NCBI GenBank assembly: GCA_035235625.1 | Contig: CP141140.1 | Coordinates: forward strand, 57,493,152-57,557,151 | Direction: 5' to 3' | DNA length: 64,000 nt | From: Saururus chinensis | Lineage: Eukaryota; Streptophyta; Magnoliopsida; Piperales; Saururaceae | Part shown: positions 49,618-60,811 of the stretch, one piece after another | How positions within the stretch are numbered: position 1 is the first letter of the stretch | Layout: each line of letters starts with the position of its first letter | Notes under the pieces: generated by a model | What the model was told of the DNA's origin: nothing | Seen by the model: the letters and a program-made list of their open reading frames with translations, nothing else | Databases searched by the model: none | Position numbers and translations under genes: made by a program

Positions 49618-52467
49618 ATGGCAAAAGAAATTGTTAGTTTTTTCGTTAACTACAACGGACGCATAGAAGGATTATTAATGAAGAAACCATCTACATTTGA
49701 TGAATTTGAGATGCACGTAGCAAGTAAGGTTGGGTTGGATCGAAGAAGATGGAAAATTACTATCAAATGTAATCTTTCGTCCTATGGATCGAGAATGATA
49801 CTAATGAACATAAATGATGATTCATCAATGGCTTTTATGTTTCACCACTCGCGTCACATAATTTCTTTCGAGTTATTTCTCGAAAAAGAGGCTCGAGTGA
49901 CTAGTGGAAGGCTAAGTAGTTCACATAGGAGCTCTTACAAAAGCTCACAAAGGAGCTCGGATAGAAATGTGAACAATGAAAGTCATATGCAAGTGCCGGT
50001 GGACGACGAAGAAGAGGGAAATTTATCTATGACAGTAGCTTCAAATGAACGTCATAGGTCGTCTGCCCCTATTTACGATGGAAGTGGACCTACTTGGAGG
50101 TAAGGGTTGATTTAGTTGTCAATACGTTTTCAATCTTATTATCCTTTAATGAAAATACGTTTAGCTAAATTTTGAGATTTTGTGTGTAATATGGAAGTTC
50201 TACGACGCATGCACATGAGCCATTTAGCGTTCCAATGTCTCAAGGCGGTGCATGGTATGAAACTCAAAGTTCGATGGGCCTTCATTACCCCTACACGTAT
50301 GTTGGTCATACCGATGCTGGACCATCTAATCAGAGGTGAAATATATATTTATAAATAAATTCAACTTTTTTATGCTTACGAAATTTAATACATATGCGAT
50401 GTTTATATGTAGGGGGGATATGTCTACGGTGAAGATATTGATGAAAATGAGGATAATGAAGGTGAAGATAATATTAACGAAGTAAGTGGAGAAGATTCTG
50501 ATATGAATGTAGAAGGGGTTAGAGGTGAAGAAAGTGCTCAAGAGATGGTTGATGGCGAGGGGGATGATGCGGTAGACAATGTCATTGCTGGGAATGATAT
50601 GAATGTAGATGATGAAGAGACGCCGTGCTGTGAAGTGGAGCCACTTTATGCACACATCACAAATGAGGAGATAGATGCTGCAGTGAATTCTACAATGGAT
50701 TTGGACCAACAAAACGAAAATGAGTTATACGTTGGCCACATCTTTGAGAATAAAGAAGCATTCGTTACAGCCTTGCAGGAGTTTTCCATTCAAAATCATG
50801 TCGAATACAAGGTTGTACGAACAAATCCGGCGGAGTATACAGTGAAGTGCATTGATAGCACTTGCCCTTGGAGAGTGCATGGCTCAATCAAAAGGGGTGG
50901 TGGGTTCTTTAAATTGAAGACGTACAAAGGTGACCACACATGTCGGAATGCCCAGCTTAGCACAGATCATAGGCAATGCAGTGCCTCCTTTATTTCGAAG
51001 GTCATAATGCCCGCTATCCAAGCCGAATTAACTCTCACACCAGGGGATATTATTCAAAGAATGAAGGAGAAGTATCATGTTGACATATAATATAAGAAAG
51101 CATGGGCAGCAAGGAATATGGCGATCAAGGCCATTTATGGAGATTGGGTTGAATCGTATAAATTGTTGCCAATGTACCTAAGGGCGGTGCAAGAAGCCAA
51201 TCCTGACACCTACTACCGCTTAGAGGATGATGCAGTACCTCGTGCAGATGGTGGCACTTGTAGGAGATTTAGACGGTTGTTTTGGGCCTTTGGGCCGTCT
51301 ATAGCTGGGTTTCGACATTGCATCCCTGTGATTGGCGTTGATGCCACTCACTTGTATGGCAGATATCCTGGTGCTCTTATGGCTGCAACGGCTACAGATG
51401 GAAATAATGGGTTATTTCCTCTTGCATTCGGGCTTGTCGGGAAAGAAGACGGAGACAATTGGAAATGGTTTCTAATGGAATTGAGGGATCATGTACTGAT
51501 GGGCATGACGAACATCGCCATTATTTCAGATCGACATAAGGGGCTTCAAAAGGCAGTGCCTGAGGTTCTTCCAGAGCCGGATTACCACCATCGTTATTGC
51601 ATCCGTCACATAAAAGCAAATTTTAAGAAGGAGTTCAAAAATGATAGACTAACGGACTTGATTGGGGCAGCAGCTTGTGCACTCACAATAGAAAAGTTTG
51701 ATGCTAAAATGGACTTGATTGGTCAAGAGAGTCCTAGGGCAAAACATCTCCTCTTAGGAGGAGAATTGCATCCTGCACAGTGGTCCCTTACACACGGTGG
51801 TTTTATGACATTTGGCATGACGACTACAAATATGGCTGAAAGTTTAAATAGCGTCTTGAAGGGGGCACGAGGGTTACCCATGCAGGCTTTAGTGTCAGCT
51901 ATCTTTTATCGGCTCATAAAATTTTTTGTTAAACGATCTTCTGCCGCCTCTGCCATAGTCACCCCATATACTCCTAGAGTGGAAGCCATATTGAGAGAGC
52001 AAACAAGAAAAATTGGGGAGTATATAGTTAATAGGATCAACAGGAGTCAGTACAAAGTGACATCAATTCATGCCCGCAAGGTTATGGTAAATGTTGCGAT
52101 GCATACTTGTACATGCAACATCCCTCACGTTTATGGTTATCCTTGCTCGCACCTTATCGCAGTGTGGGCAAAGCAGCGGGAGCCAATCAATGCATCACTA
52201 TTTTACACATCTTCTACTTATAGAAATGTGTACTCTGCAGAATTTTATTCTCCTCATGGTCGGGAGTATTGGGAGAGGGATATACCGTTTGTGTTATACC
52301 CACCGATAGCAACAAGGCAACCCGGTCGCCCACGGTCTGTTCGCATTAGGAATACCATGGACCGCAGAACAATGGAAAGAGATGGTAGAGGAGGATATAA
52401 ATGCGGGAGGTGTAAACAAAGTGGGCATAATAGTAAATCATGTAGAAACCCTCCTGTTGATTGGTAA
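49618..52467 (+). pseudogene. MURA-type MULE transposase, interrupted
   Basis: Exon 1 (49618-50099) encodes a PB1-like N-terminus (MAKEIVSFFVNYNGR...). Exon 2 (50199-50335) is a short linker. Exon 3 (from about 50,413) encodes an acidic stretch, the MuDR zinc-binding domain (about 50,738-50,955; CPWRVHGS...GDHTC), the DDE-type core with first Asp in GVDATHL (51,340-51,342) and second in ISDRHKGL (51,529-51,531), a SWIM finger (52,108-52,152; CTCN...CSH) and a CCHC knuckle (52,402-52,443). A TAA at 51,088-51,090 interrupts an otherwise open frame between MuDR and core. The exon 2/3 join with the only visible AG acceptor does not keep frame and lies in a run of six G, so that border is uncertain. 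In the cell such proteins bind element ends and cut and join DNA. Not functional as read. Confidence 0.9.
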
Positions 52468-52563
52468 ACATATAATCAACCTCTGTATTTATTATATTTT
52501 TTTAGTTACGTACGCATGTATTCCTTACGATTAATGATATGATCTTCATCTTTCATAGATCAT

Positions 52564-54904
52564 ATGGATCATGCAGAGCCTTGTTACAGGCCAGGCCCGA
52601 GTGACGCTTCTTTACTCGTAAAGCAAGAGTCACATAGGTCTGCTGCTATTTGGGGAGGAGAGGTATGATAACTTTTTTTAAAATTTGTTTCATTATTTTT
52701 TGGTTAATATAATACGACATGTTATAATTTTAAAATTTATTATAGGACCCCGGGTGCCTTGAGTGCACCGAACATTTTAAATACCTCCGTCATTGGCCTA
52801 TAGATGAGCGTATATTACCTTATATCGAGCGAGCAGGATTCGGCCATTTCATTCATCTACAGTATGTTCGTCTCGATCGGCCTCTATTGACGGCTCTTGT
52901 TGAGAGATGGAGGAGGGAGACACAGACGTTTCATTTGTCATATGGAGAGATGTCCATCACGCTCATGGATGTGGCAGTTCTATTAGGACTCCGTATTGAT
53001 GGACGTCCAGTGACAGGTACTACAGGAGGAGCTCATATGGATATATTACTTAGACTTCTTGGTAGAGCTCCTCCTCCTACAGTGATGCGTGGTAGCCGAG
53101 TGAGCCTATGATGGCTATTACAGGAGTTTCGTGAGCTCCCAGCCGATGCTACAGAGATAGTTATCGAGCAGCATGCACGAGCCTATATATTGCATTTACT
53201 TGGAGCCACTATATTTGCGGATACCACGAGCAGCCACGTGCATGTTTCGTATCTCTCTCTCCTTCACGACTTTGACATGGCTGACACTTATTCATGGGGC
53301 AGTGCTACTCTCGCATTCTTATACCGAGAGTTAGGAAAGGCATGCCAGGCCATTACCTCAGGGATTGCGGGTTGTCTTACTCTTCTTCAGGTAAATAATT
53401 GTGTAACTTTACTTAGAGTTTTAGTCACGTATAATTTTTTATTTCTAATATTTGTTATCACTATTTTATGACATAGTTATGGTCGTGGGAGCACTTACAC
53501 ATCGGCCGACCAACTGCTGAGATGGGTCGCTTGGTCGAGGGTGCTCCATTAGGGGCGAGGTAGGTTGTATTTATGTTTACCACATTACTTTTTGTGCAAC
53601 GTTTTATGAACATATGCTGAACTCATTTCTTAAATTTAACTCCTTAAGGTGGAATGTTCGGAAGAAGAGAACCGAAAATCCACTAGGAGTCCTCCGTTTA
53701 TATAGAGGGGAGTTAGACCACCAGCGGCCATACCAGGTAATTTTATTGTCGTGTTGAACTTTTTTATATAATGATTTTAAAAAAATTTGTCATTATTTAA
53801 ACTAACTTATCTTTATATATTATATAGATTATTTGGCAGCCGTACTCGGAGGACTTATTCGCTGTGATACCTCCACTCTACACTGACGGTCGAGAGGTGT
53901 GGCTTTCTCGAACCCCTCTCATATGTTATGGGATTATAGAGATGTATGTGCCAGATCGTGTAATGCTCCAGTTTAACCTGGAGCAAGGGGTCCCACCTTC
54001 TACTGTCGAGTTTGTCCATCGCATCACTCGACAGGGCCGCCATATTACCGACTGGGCTATATATCATGCGTCGTATATTGCTCAATGGGAGGATAGGAGA
54101 TCCACTATTATTAGAGGGGAGCTGGCTACGACATTGCGAGATGTTCATAGTACTTATATGCACTGGTATTTACCGATTACACGGCGATATATTTTACCGC
54201 GCGATGATGTAGAGGAGATGACATATCAGCCTAGGGGAGCATATGAGGCAGCTCTAGTAAGTACAACTTTGTTAATTAAGGCATATATTATTTTCTTATT
54301 TTATGTTAATTATTTATCTAATATTTAATTTATTTTTTTATAGCTTCGTCAGCTTCGACATACTAAAGCATATTTGAGTGATGCACTTGTCACCTGTATT
54401 TCGCGCAAGGACTTAGCAGCAGCATGTGAGTCGGTGATTAGATCGTCTAATGATGTCCTTCGTAGCTTGCCACTACTTCATTCGGTGATCACGGATGTTT
54501 ATCGAGATTATCCTGTCGACGAGGCCGCTCAGACGCAGCCGATGCACTCTTCATGCCCTGATATTCCATCATCATCAGCAGCATATAGCTCTCCTACAAG
54601 TTCATCATTTCCAGATACTACACATGTCACTCAGCTAGATCCGATTTTATATTATAGACGACATCGGTCAGCTCGTATTGTACCATCTATTACTTATGCT
54701 TAGCCGGAGCCCGAGCAGGAGCCTGACATGGAGTCGCAGCCGGAGCCCTAGCCCGAGCCTGAGCCCCAGCCCCAGTCGGAGCCCCAGCCCGAGCCCTAGT
54801 TGGAGCCAGAGTTAGAGCCACAGCCAGAGGTAGATCATGAGGAGCTCGTACACCCCCGTCGAGGACGAGGGCGAGGGCGAGGACGAGGACGTAGGAGATT
54901 ATAA
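52564..54904 (+). pseudogene. Plant mobile domain (PMD, MAIN-like) gene inside the MULE
   Basis: Six exons: 52564-52662, 52746-53390, 53477-53559, 53649-53736, 53828-54256 and 54344-54904. All junctions are GT-AG, and their sum is 1,905 bp, exactly in frame (634 residues). The protein has the PMD signature: HWPIDERILPYIERAGFGHF, then TFHLSYGEMSITLMDVAVLLGLRIDG, then YLSLLHDF, and YSWGSATLAFLYRELGKACQ. The tail is rich in Pro-Glu/Gln repeats and ends in an RGRGRGRGR stretch, a likely nucleic-acid-binding tail. Four in-frame stops occur at 53,109, 54,701, 54,749 and 54,797. Host relatives MAIN and MAIL1 act in gene expression and transposon silencing, while many PMD genes sit in transposons. 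The role in the MULE is unknown; it could help mobility or counter silencing. PMD identification rests on recalled family patterns. Confidence 0.85.
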
Positions 54905-55113
54905 TATTACTTGTGATGTATTATATTTGTTATTCGTATATGATGTACTGTACTTATATTTGTTATGGTGATATTCGTGATAGTGATATTTGTTATGGGT
55001 GGAATGAATGAAGTCGTGCATATTTATGTGTGTTGTGTTCTGTGTTTTGAATGAATGAATAGGGACATGTGATAAAATTAGTTTTAAATAGTAATTTTAA
55101 AAAAATTTAAGCT
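54905..55113. other. 3' flank of the PMD gene within the MULE
   Basis: AT-rich, with repeated gtgatattcgtgata-like words. No clear poly(A) signal stands out. Confidence 0.4.
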
Positions 55114-55320
55114 GATTTCGTCGTTTAGAACGACAAAATCAGTGTCCTCCCACGACCGAGCCCGAAATATGTGGTAGTTTCGTCGTTCAGAACGACGAAA
55201 TCAGCTTAAGTTGATTTTGTCGTTCTGAACGACGAAACCGGGTCAAGTAATATAAGGTTTCGTCGTTTAGAACGACGAAATCGTATTCAAGCCAATTTCG
55301 TTGTTCTAAACAACGAAATC
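55114..55320. repeat. Right cluster of TTTCGTCGTT...AACGACGAAA palindromes (5 copies)
   Basis: Copies lie at 55,114-55,140, 55,177-55,202, 55,213-55,238, 55,257-55,282 and 55,295-55,320. The cluster has two more copies than the left end, which explains why the right inverted repeat is about 55 bp longer. Confidence 0.9.
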
Positions 55321-55451
55321 AACTTAAAAAATATAAAAAAAAAAACCACGCTGGCGCCAGCGTGGTAAAAACGAACACCACTTTGAAAAATATTTTCCAA
55401 AATGATATATTTTAATAATTATTTTATTATTATTATTTTAATAAATTTCCC
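55114..55451 (-). repeat. Right terminal inverted repeat of the MULE
   Basis: About 338 bp, the inverted partner of 48,595-48,877. It contains a perfect 20-bp palindrome centred on ggcgcc at 55,346-55,365. Confidence 0.9.
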
Positions 55452-55460
55452 TATAAAAAA
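55452..55460. repeat. 9-bp MULE target duplication, right copy (tataaaaaa)
   Basis: Identical to 48,586-48,594. Confidence 0.9.
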
Positions 55461-56531
55461 ACCTAAGTGGAGATCCTTGGGGGGCTTGAGAGGAAGAAAA
55501 GAGCCTCATAAACCAACAACATACCTTGGGTATGTCATTACAAGATAGTGAAGTCCTACATAGTGTCGGGTAGGTCAGGGTGGTGTTAAAAGTATTTGAC
55601 ACATAATTAGACATGTCAAGATAATGTAGACAGGCAATGACATGTTTAAAAAGATGAATGGAACAAGTAACATCACAAGCTCATAATGTATCACTAATAA
55701 TGGGGTAAAAGTAGGGCTGCATCTTAGTTCGGTTCCTACAAGAACCGAACTAAATTTAAGAACCAAAATTTAAGAACCGAACCAAATTAAAATTTAAAAC
55801 CAAAATATAAAAACCGAACCGAACTAACATGAAAACTGAAACCAAATAAAAACTAAATATTTTAATAAATCAAAATCAAGTAAATATAATATAAAATTAC
55901 ACATTTTTATATAATTTTTTTTTTTAAAAACCAAACTGAACCAAAATTATTTTAATTAAATTAATTTGGTTTCAATTCGGTTTCGGTTTATTAAAACCAA
56001 ACTGACCCAAAATTCATTCGATATTTTTTTATACAAACCAAACCGAAACCAAATAAGGAACCGGATTAAACCAAACCACTAAATTTTGGTTCGATTTCAC
56101 CCGGTTTGGTTCAATTCCAATTTTCTGGCTCAACCCTAAGAAAAAGATTTGAACTTCCAATAAAATAAATAGTAATAATAATTAATAAAAAAATTAAAAT
56201 AGGTAATATAGACCCAAAAAGTGGTTTGCACCCAAGAAATGGCTTACACGGTGACGATCGGGAATGGTCCTCACAGTGTAGGTCTGACATAGGTTCTCAT
56301 CGGGGTGGGGCTTCGCATATTTAGCATTAATCTACTTGAAAGAAAATAAACGCATCTTCAAACCCCAATTACCAGAAGAGATTGTGTATATACATTATCA
56401 ATTGGCAACTTATGCTATAGGGGCCCAAAACAGTTTTAATCTTTTGGTCTTAAAAGTTCACCTTCATTTTTTTTTAATTTTTTGATATATAAATATATCA
56501 TGATTAATCATGCCAGAAACAACAGAGAATC
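55461..56531. other. 3' flank of UFD1 with aaccgaa-type low-complexity sequence
   Basis: 55,715-56,135 is built from repeated aaccgaac, aaaaccaa and ttcggttt words in both orientations. No gene recognised. The part next to 56,532 presumably holds the UFD1 3' untranslated region. Confidence 0.5.
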
Positions 56532-58037
56532 TCAGCCTTTGAGTGAGTACTTCTTCCCCGTAAAAGCTTGAAATTTCGGTTCTTCTTTCTTTGGAGGCTC
56601 TGGATTGGGATCTTTTGCAGGTGCCTTCAAGAAATAGGGAGTGATGGTCAACACATTAAATCAAGTAAATGCATAAATATCTTTAAGAAAATGCAATGTA
56701 AAAGAATCCATCTATGCAAGTATAAAATGAAAACAATAGACTCAGTATATAGATACAAAACCTATCTTCTTATAATCTCAAAACAAAGTAAGCACAAGCA
56801 CCTTTGCCTTTTCCTTTGATGCCTGGCTAGGAGTCGAACCAAAAACAAGTTTTCCAGAAGGTTGACGTGATGAACCACCAGGAGCAGATCTCGTCCCATT
56901 AGTTGCTCCTGATTGACACTCTCTCAAGACGGGAGCAGGTGCAGAGGGCTTGCCATCTAGACGCCGCCCAACACCAGTGAATGCGCTGAACTTAGGTTCC
57001 TCACTGGCAGCCTCTTCCTGAGCTAAAATGGCAAAAAATCAAATCAAGGAGTCACTAACGAATAATTCATGTTTGGAACGTGAATTAAAAACATGAAACA
57101 TCATAATTAAATAGGAAGTTATATTATTGTTTCTTGCTTCCATATTCATTTCAATAATTGATAAAATAAAGCCAAATAAAATCCCATACCACCTGAAAGT
57201 ATTGAATACAAACATGCCAAATATCTTTTGCAACAAAATTCAGAAAATAAAAAATACGGGTCTGCAAGATACAAGAGGAAAACCTTGAACATGAGCTTTA
57301 CTTAAAGGAACGGATGGAGCTGACTTTTCAGGCTCTTTATAATCCAGAGGTGGAGCAAAGTCTACTTCACAGTCGGTCTCTATAATACTAACAGCAGGAG
57401 AAGGTTTCGTTTCAACAATATCAATGTAGAACTTCTTATTATTATAAGCGACCATAATTGTATCACCAGTAGTCAAACACGAGTAGTTCCTCAATGTTGT
57501 TTCCAAGCTGCAAAGGATGATAAAAAAAGAATTATGAACTCCATTGTCATAGTGCCTACAAATGCAGCACGCATCCAAGAGGCAAACATGCAGCATATTA
57601 GGTACTATTTACATGTGTTCCCAATTGTCTCCTGTGTTTGTGGAATTGAAACAATAAAGCAGCATATTAAGAACTCCCTCTGTCACATATTAATAGCTCC
57701 ATTTGGTTTTTAATGGAGCTATTAATATGGGATGGAGGGAGTATTATTTGCATATGTTTCCAATTCTGTCCTGTGTTGATGCAATGGATCCCTAACAATG
57801 AGCACATGCCACTCGCAAGAAAAACATCTGACATGTTCATGAGCAATAGCATAAATTCTCACAAACAAAAGAAGCCCACGCAGCAGAGATTGAAGAGAGG
57901 CAGCAGTGAAGAATAGCCACAATAATTTGCCATTTCTTTTTTCACAAGAAGCCATTGTATAATTTGGCAAGCTAGCTAAACCTGTCAACATGTATACTGG
58001 AGGTATATATATGACAGGTAGGTGCGTGAGTGTGCTT

Positions 58038-58071
<34 letters not shown>

Positions 58072-60811
58072 TCCAGCCAGTATTTACATTGCTTTGGGAT
58101 TGGATATATCCAGAAAGTCCTTGGTGTGAGGTTGTAGTTTGACATATCCTCCCTTTGGAAGAGTGGCATTTTTAACTTGCACAATGTCTCCTTCTTGTAA
58201 GAGCAAGTTCTCCATCATCTGTAGTTTGTAAAAATCAGAGCACAAGCTCATAGCATCAAATAGAAATTATGATTTCAAAGACAACACACAAAATAAACTG
58301 TAGGTGCCTACCCAATATGGCATGTAGATCATGCCTTCATCAGCAATAAACTCCAGCACACCACAATGTGAAGCACGTTCAGTAGCAGGATTACGAAGTT
58401 CAAAAAGCATTGGATATTCAATGTGCAATGATGCTGCATAAAAAATTATAAGTTGGCTAATGCATGTTCAAATGAATAATGAAAAGCAGCAACAATATGT
58501 TACACAAACAGCACCAGTTACTGAAAGATACATAATAAATAAATGAAAAAAGAACTACATAATAAATAATCAAAAGAAAAGTACATAATAGATAAGTTAA
58601 TAGAATTCTACATATCCGGGAAAGGAAAAGCATGAGTATAGTTTCTTTACCCAGTCGATCAAGTGCTGAAGGAGGCATTATAACTGGAGAAAAGAAACAA
58701 CAATACAAATCCGATCAGTTACTTGTACAGCATTCAAATTAATGGACAAGTTTTAGGGACCAAAAAAAGACAATTGATTATAATTTATGCTAAATAGTTA
58801 TATCTGAGGGTGTTATTGCAGGCCAGTTGATTTTAAAAAATCTATCTCCTAAACAAAAGAGTGAAATTTAAAAAAGCTGCCAAAATTATTTTCTAATTGA
58901 TCAGAATTGTCTAAATAGATACAAGAGTTACCATAACTACAATCAGCTTCCGCACCCATAACTAATCCTAACTAATTCCCTACTATTACATAGATCTAAC
59001 TCTTTAAGACAAGGTCCTTCATAAACTATAACTAATAATCCAATTCTATAGTCCCTAACAGGTATGAAAACTAACTTGTATATTTTTTCTCTCTTTCACT
59101 ACATAGAACCCTAAGCACTGCCTAGGAAAAGATCACCACGCTCAAGAGGTCTAATGGGTTGGGGGATTGGAAGACTCGATGTCATCCCCAACCCACAGTG
59201 ACCCAACCAATTGGGATAAGCCCATAGGCATATGAGACTAACTTGTATCAATCAAGAACAAAACTATACAAATACCAACATTTTGTATACAAAATAAGAT
59301 TACTCTTTAAAATATTAAAATTTGATGATTATCGATGCATTAACATGATTAATGAGAGAACAACTTACTCTTATCACCAGTTTCCAATTGTGGCTGCAAG
59401 AAGTAAAAAAAGGAAATCACTGTTAGTACTCTAGCAATACAAAAGGAAACATAAGAGTTTTAAACATTCAATGGACCAAAAAATTTTGCATGCAATGTGT
59501 CAACAGAGACGTATTTTTCCTTATTGAACATCAAGACTTAGTATTTGCGTTTCAATTTGCACCACAATAAGTTTTCACCAAATCAAGTACGTTTTTCTTT
59601 TCAAATGCATTCCAAGTTTTCTGCAGCAGCATCAGTAGTTCAAAGCAAGGCGGCTATATAGTGCTGGCATTCATAATTTGAATCAACATATCAAACCCTC
59701 CAATTTGATAAAACATATGTTACCTTAAAGAGGACCATCAACACTTCTAGAAACTATCTCAACATTCTTTTCATTCAATGGAAAGGTGAGAAATAAGTTA
59801 ATAGCAAGGAACCAGGGAAGTAACACATGAGAAAGGCCATTTAGCAATCATACTATATCTCAAGGAAATTAATGAAAGGAAATAATCAGAAAAGATTGTA
59901 CAACCTTATCTATAAAAGAAGCTGGGTAGCAGCGGTAAGTTTTCTCGAAAGACCCACCATGATAACCATAGCCATCAAAAAACTGCAACACCATTACCAA
60001 TTAGTGGGAACAATTGAATAAAGAAGAGAGGAAAAGCCTACAGTATTCATAGGAAACATAAAACCAGTGATTCTTTTATAGTTGTCAGCAAAATATACAC
60101 CCAACTGGCCAACTCTAATTAAATGGTTGAATTACTGTATAATCATTGTTTCCAACTAGTTGTGGGAGAGATCCCAGGGATGAATCCCATTGGTGCATAG
60201 AATGTGAGAGTGTGTGAGTCTCACCTATAAAAAAAAATTTGAATGTGTTGAACTCAAATGAGGCTAAGATTAATCCAAAATTCACACACCAACTAGCACT
60301 ACCCCTCTCCGCCCGCCTCACTCCAAATTAAATAGAAACAAATAACTGAGACAAATAACACCTTCCCAGATGTGCTTTACCATAAGAGAAGGCAGCCAAG
60401 GGACTAGCACCACAAGATTCCAGAGAAGCGCAGTTTTAACTCTTAGCTATTTACTCGAGAGTTGAGCATACATTAATTACAGAAACCTTTGATGCAGAAC
60501 AAATTAACATAAATACGTAAAACCCAAGTAGATCCCAAAGATCAAGGCACAACAGCCCGGAACTTTGCAAAAAGAAACCTAAAAGCAGTTCACAGGTCCC
60601 CTTAGTCTCATAATTCCGGCAGCTTCAAGCAAACTTGCACAAAAGCATAGTGGACTGCAAATTACACCCCCATAGAACCATCTAAACAGTTCATAAATTC
60701 CTAGATGACTCACAAACTGAGTAACCAAGTACACCCAGAATTTGCATCAAATCTGACAAATCTTCTATGTCTATAAGACCCATGACATAAATAAATACAA
60801 CATCTTACCAT
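56532..60811 (-). CDS. UFD1: UFD1, ubiquitin fusion degradation protein 1 (CDC48 adaptor)
   Basis: Intact host gene of 309 aa. Coding exons on the - strand, in order: 60811-60809 (ATG only), 59982-59905, 59393-59369, 58683-58651, 58433-58312, 58218-58088, 57507-57284, 57022-56802 and 56624-56532. All junctions are GT-AG and in frame. UFD1 pairs with NPL4 to load ubiquitinated substrates onto the CDC48/p97 ATPase for extraction and proteasomal degradation, in cytosol and nucleus. Residues 2-180 form the UFD1 double-psi-barrel region ([59 protein letters not shown]). Two SHP boxes that bind CDC48 are visible: FTGVGRRL (220-227) and FTGKKYSL (300-307) near the C-terminus. Length fits other plant UFD1 proteins (about 310-320 aa). 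The start is fixed by the family's MFFDG beginning. Confidence 0.95.
57591..57784. repeat. Local tandem duplication in a UFD1 intron, second copy split by a MITE
   Basis: gcagcatattaggtactatt...tcctgtgttt (57,591-57,657) is repeated as gcagcatattaag (57,658-57,672) plus tattatttgcatatgtttcc...tcctgtgttgat (57,742-57,784), with the hairpin element in between. Confidence 0.7.
57674..57741. mobile_element. 68-bp near-perfect hairpin MITE in a UFD1 intron
   Basis: ctccctctgtcacatattaa continues to tagctccat, and its complement (atggagctattaatatg...gagggag) follows after only a short loop (ttggttttta). Ends are of Stowaway type, with ta on the right flank and aa on the left. It lies in the intron between the exons at 57,507 and 58,088. 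Confidence 0.75.
58045..58070. repeat. (AG)n microsatellite in a UFD1 intron
   Basis: Uninterrupted ag repeat that, on the - strand, is a (CT)n tract just after the donor of the exon ending at 58,088. Confidence 0.9.

Larger units (their letters stand above)
48595..55451 (+). mobile_element. Mutator-like element (MULE) carrying transposase and plant-mobile-domain genes
   Basis: 6,857 bp between perfect 9-bp duplications. Both ends start gggaaatttatt and form long inverted repeats (listed separately). Two genes lie in tandem on the + strand: a MURA-type transposase (49,618-52,467) and, 96 bp later, a PMD-family gene (52,564-54,904). A GC-rich stretch (48,880-49,080) just inside the left end probably provides promoter and leader. 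Both genes carry in-frame stops, so this copy no longer makes full-length proteins, yet ends and target copies are nearly intact. The insertion is therefore fairly recent and the copy was probably silenced and then decayed, or was moved by a transposase supplied from elsewhere. Confidence 0.93.
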
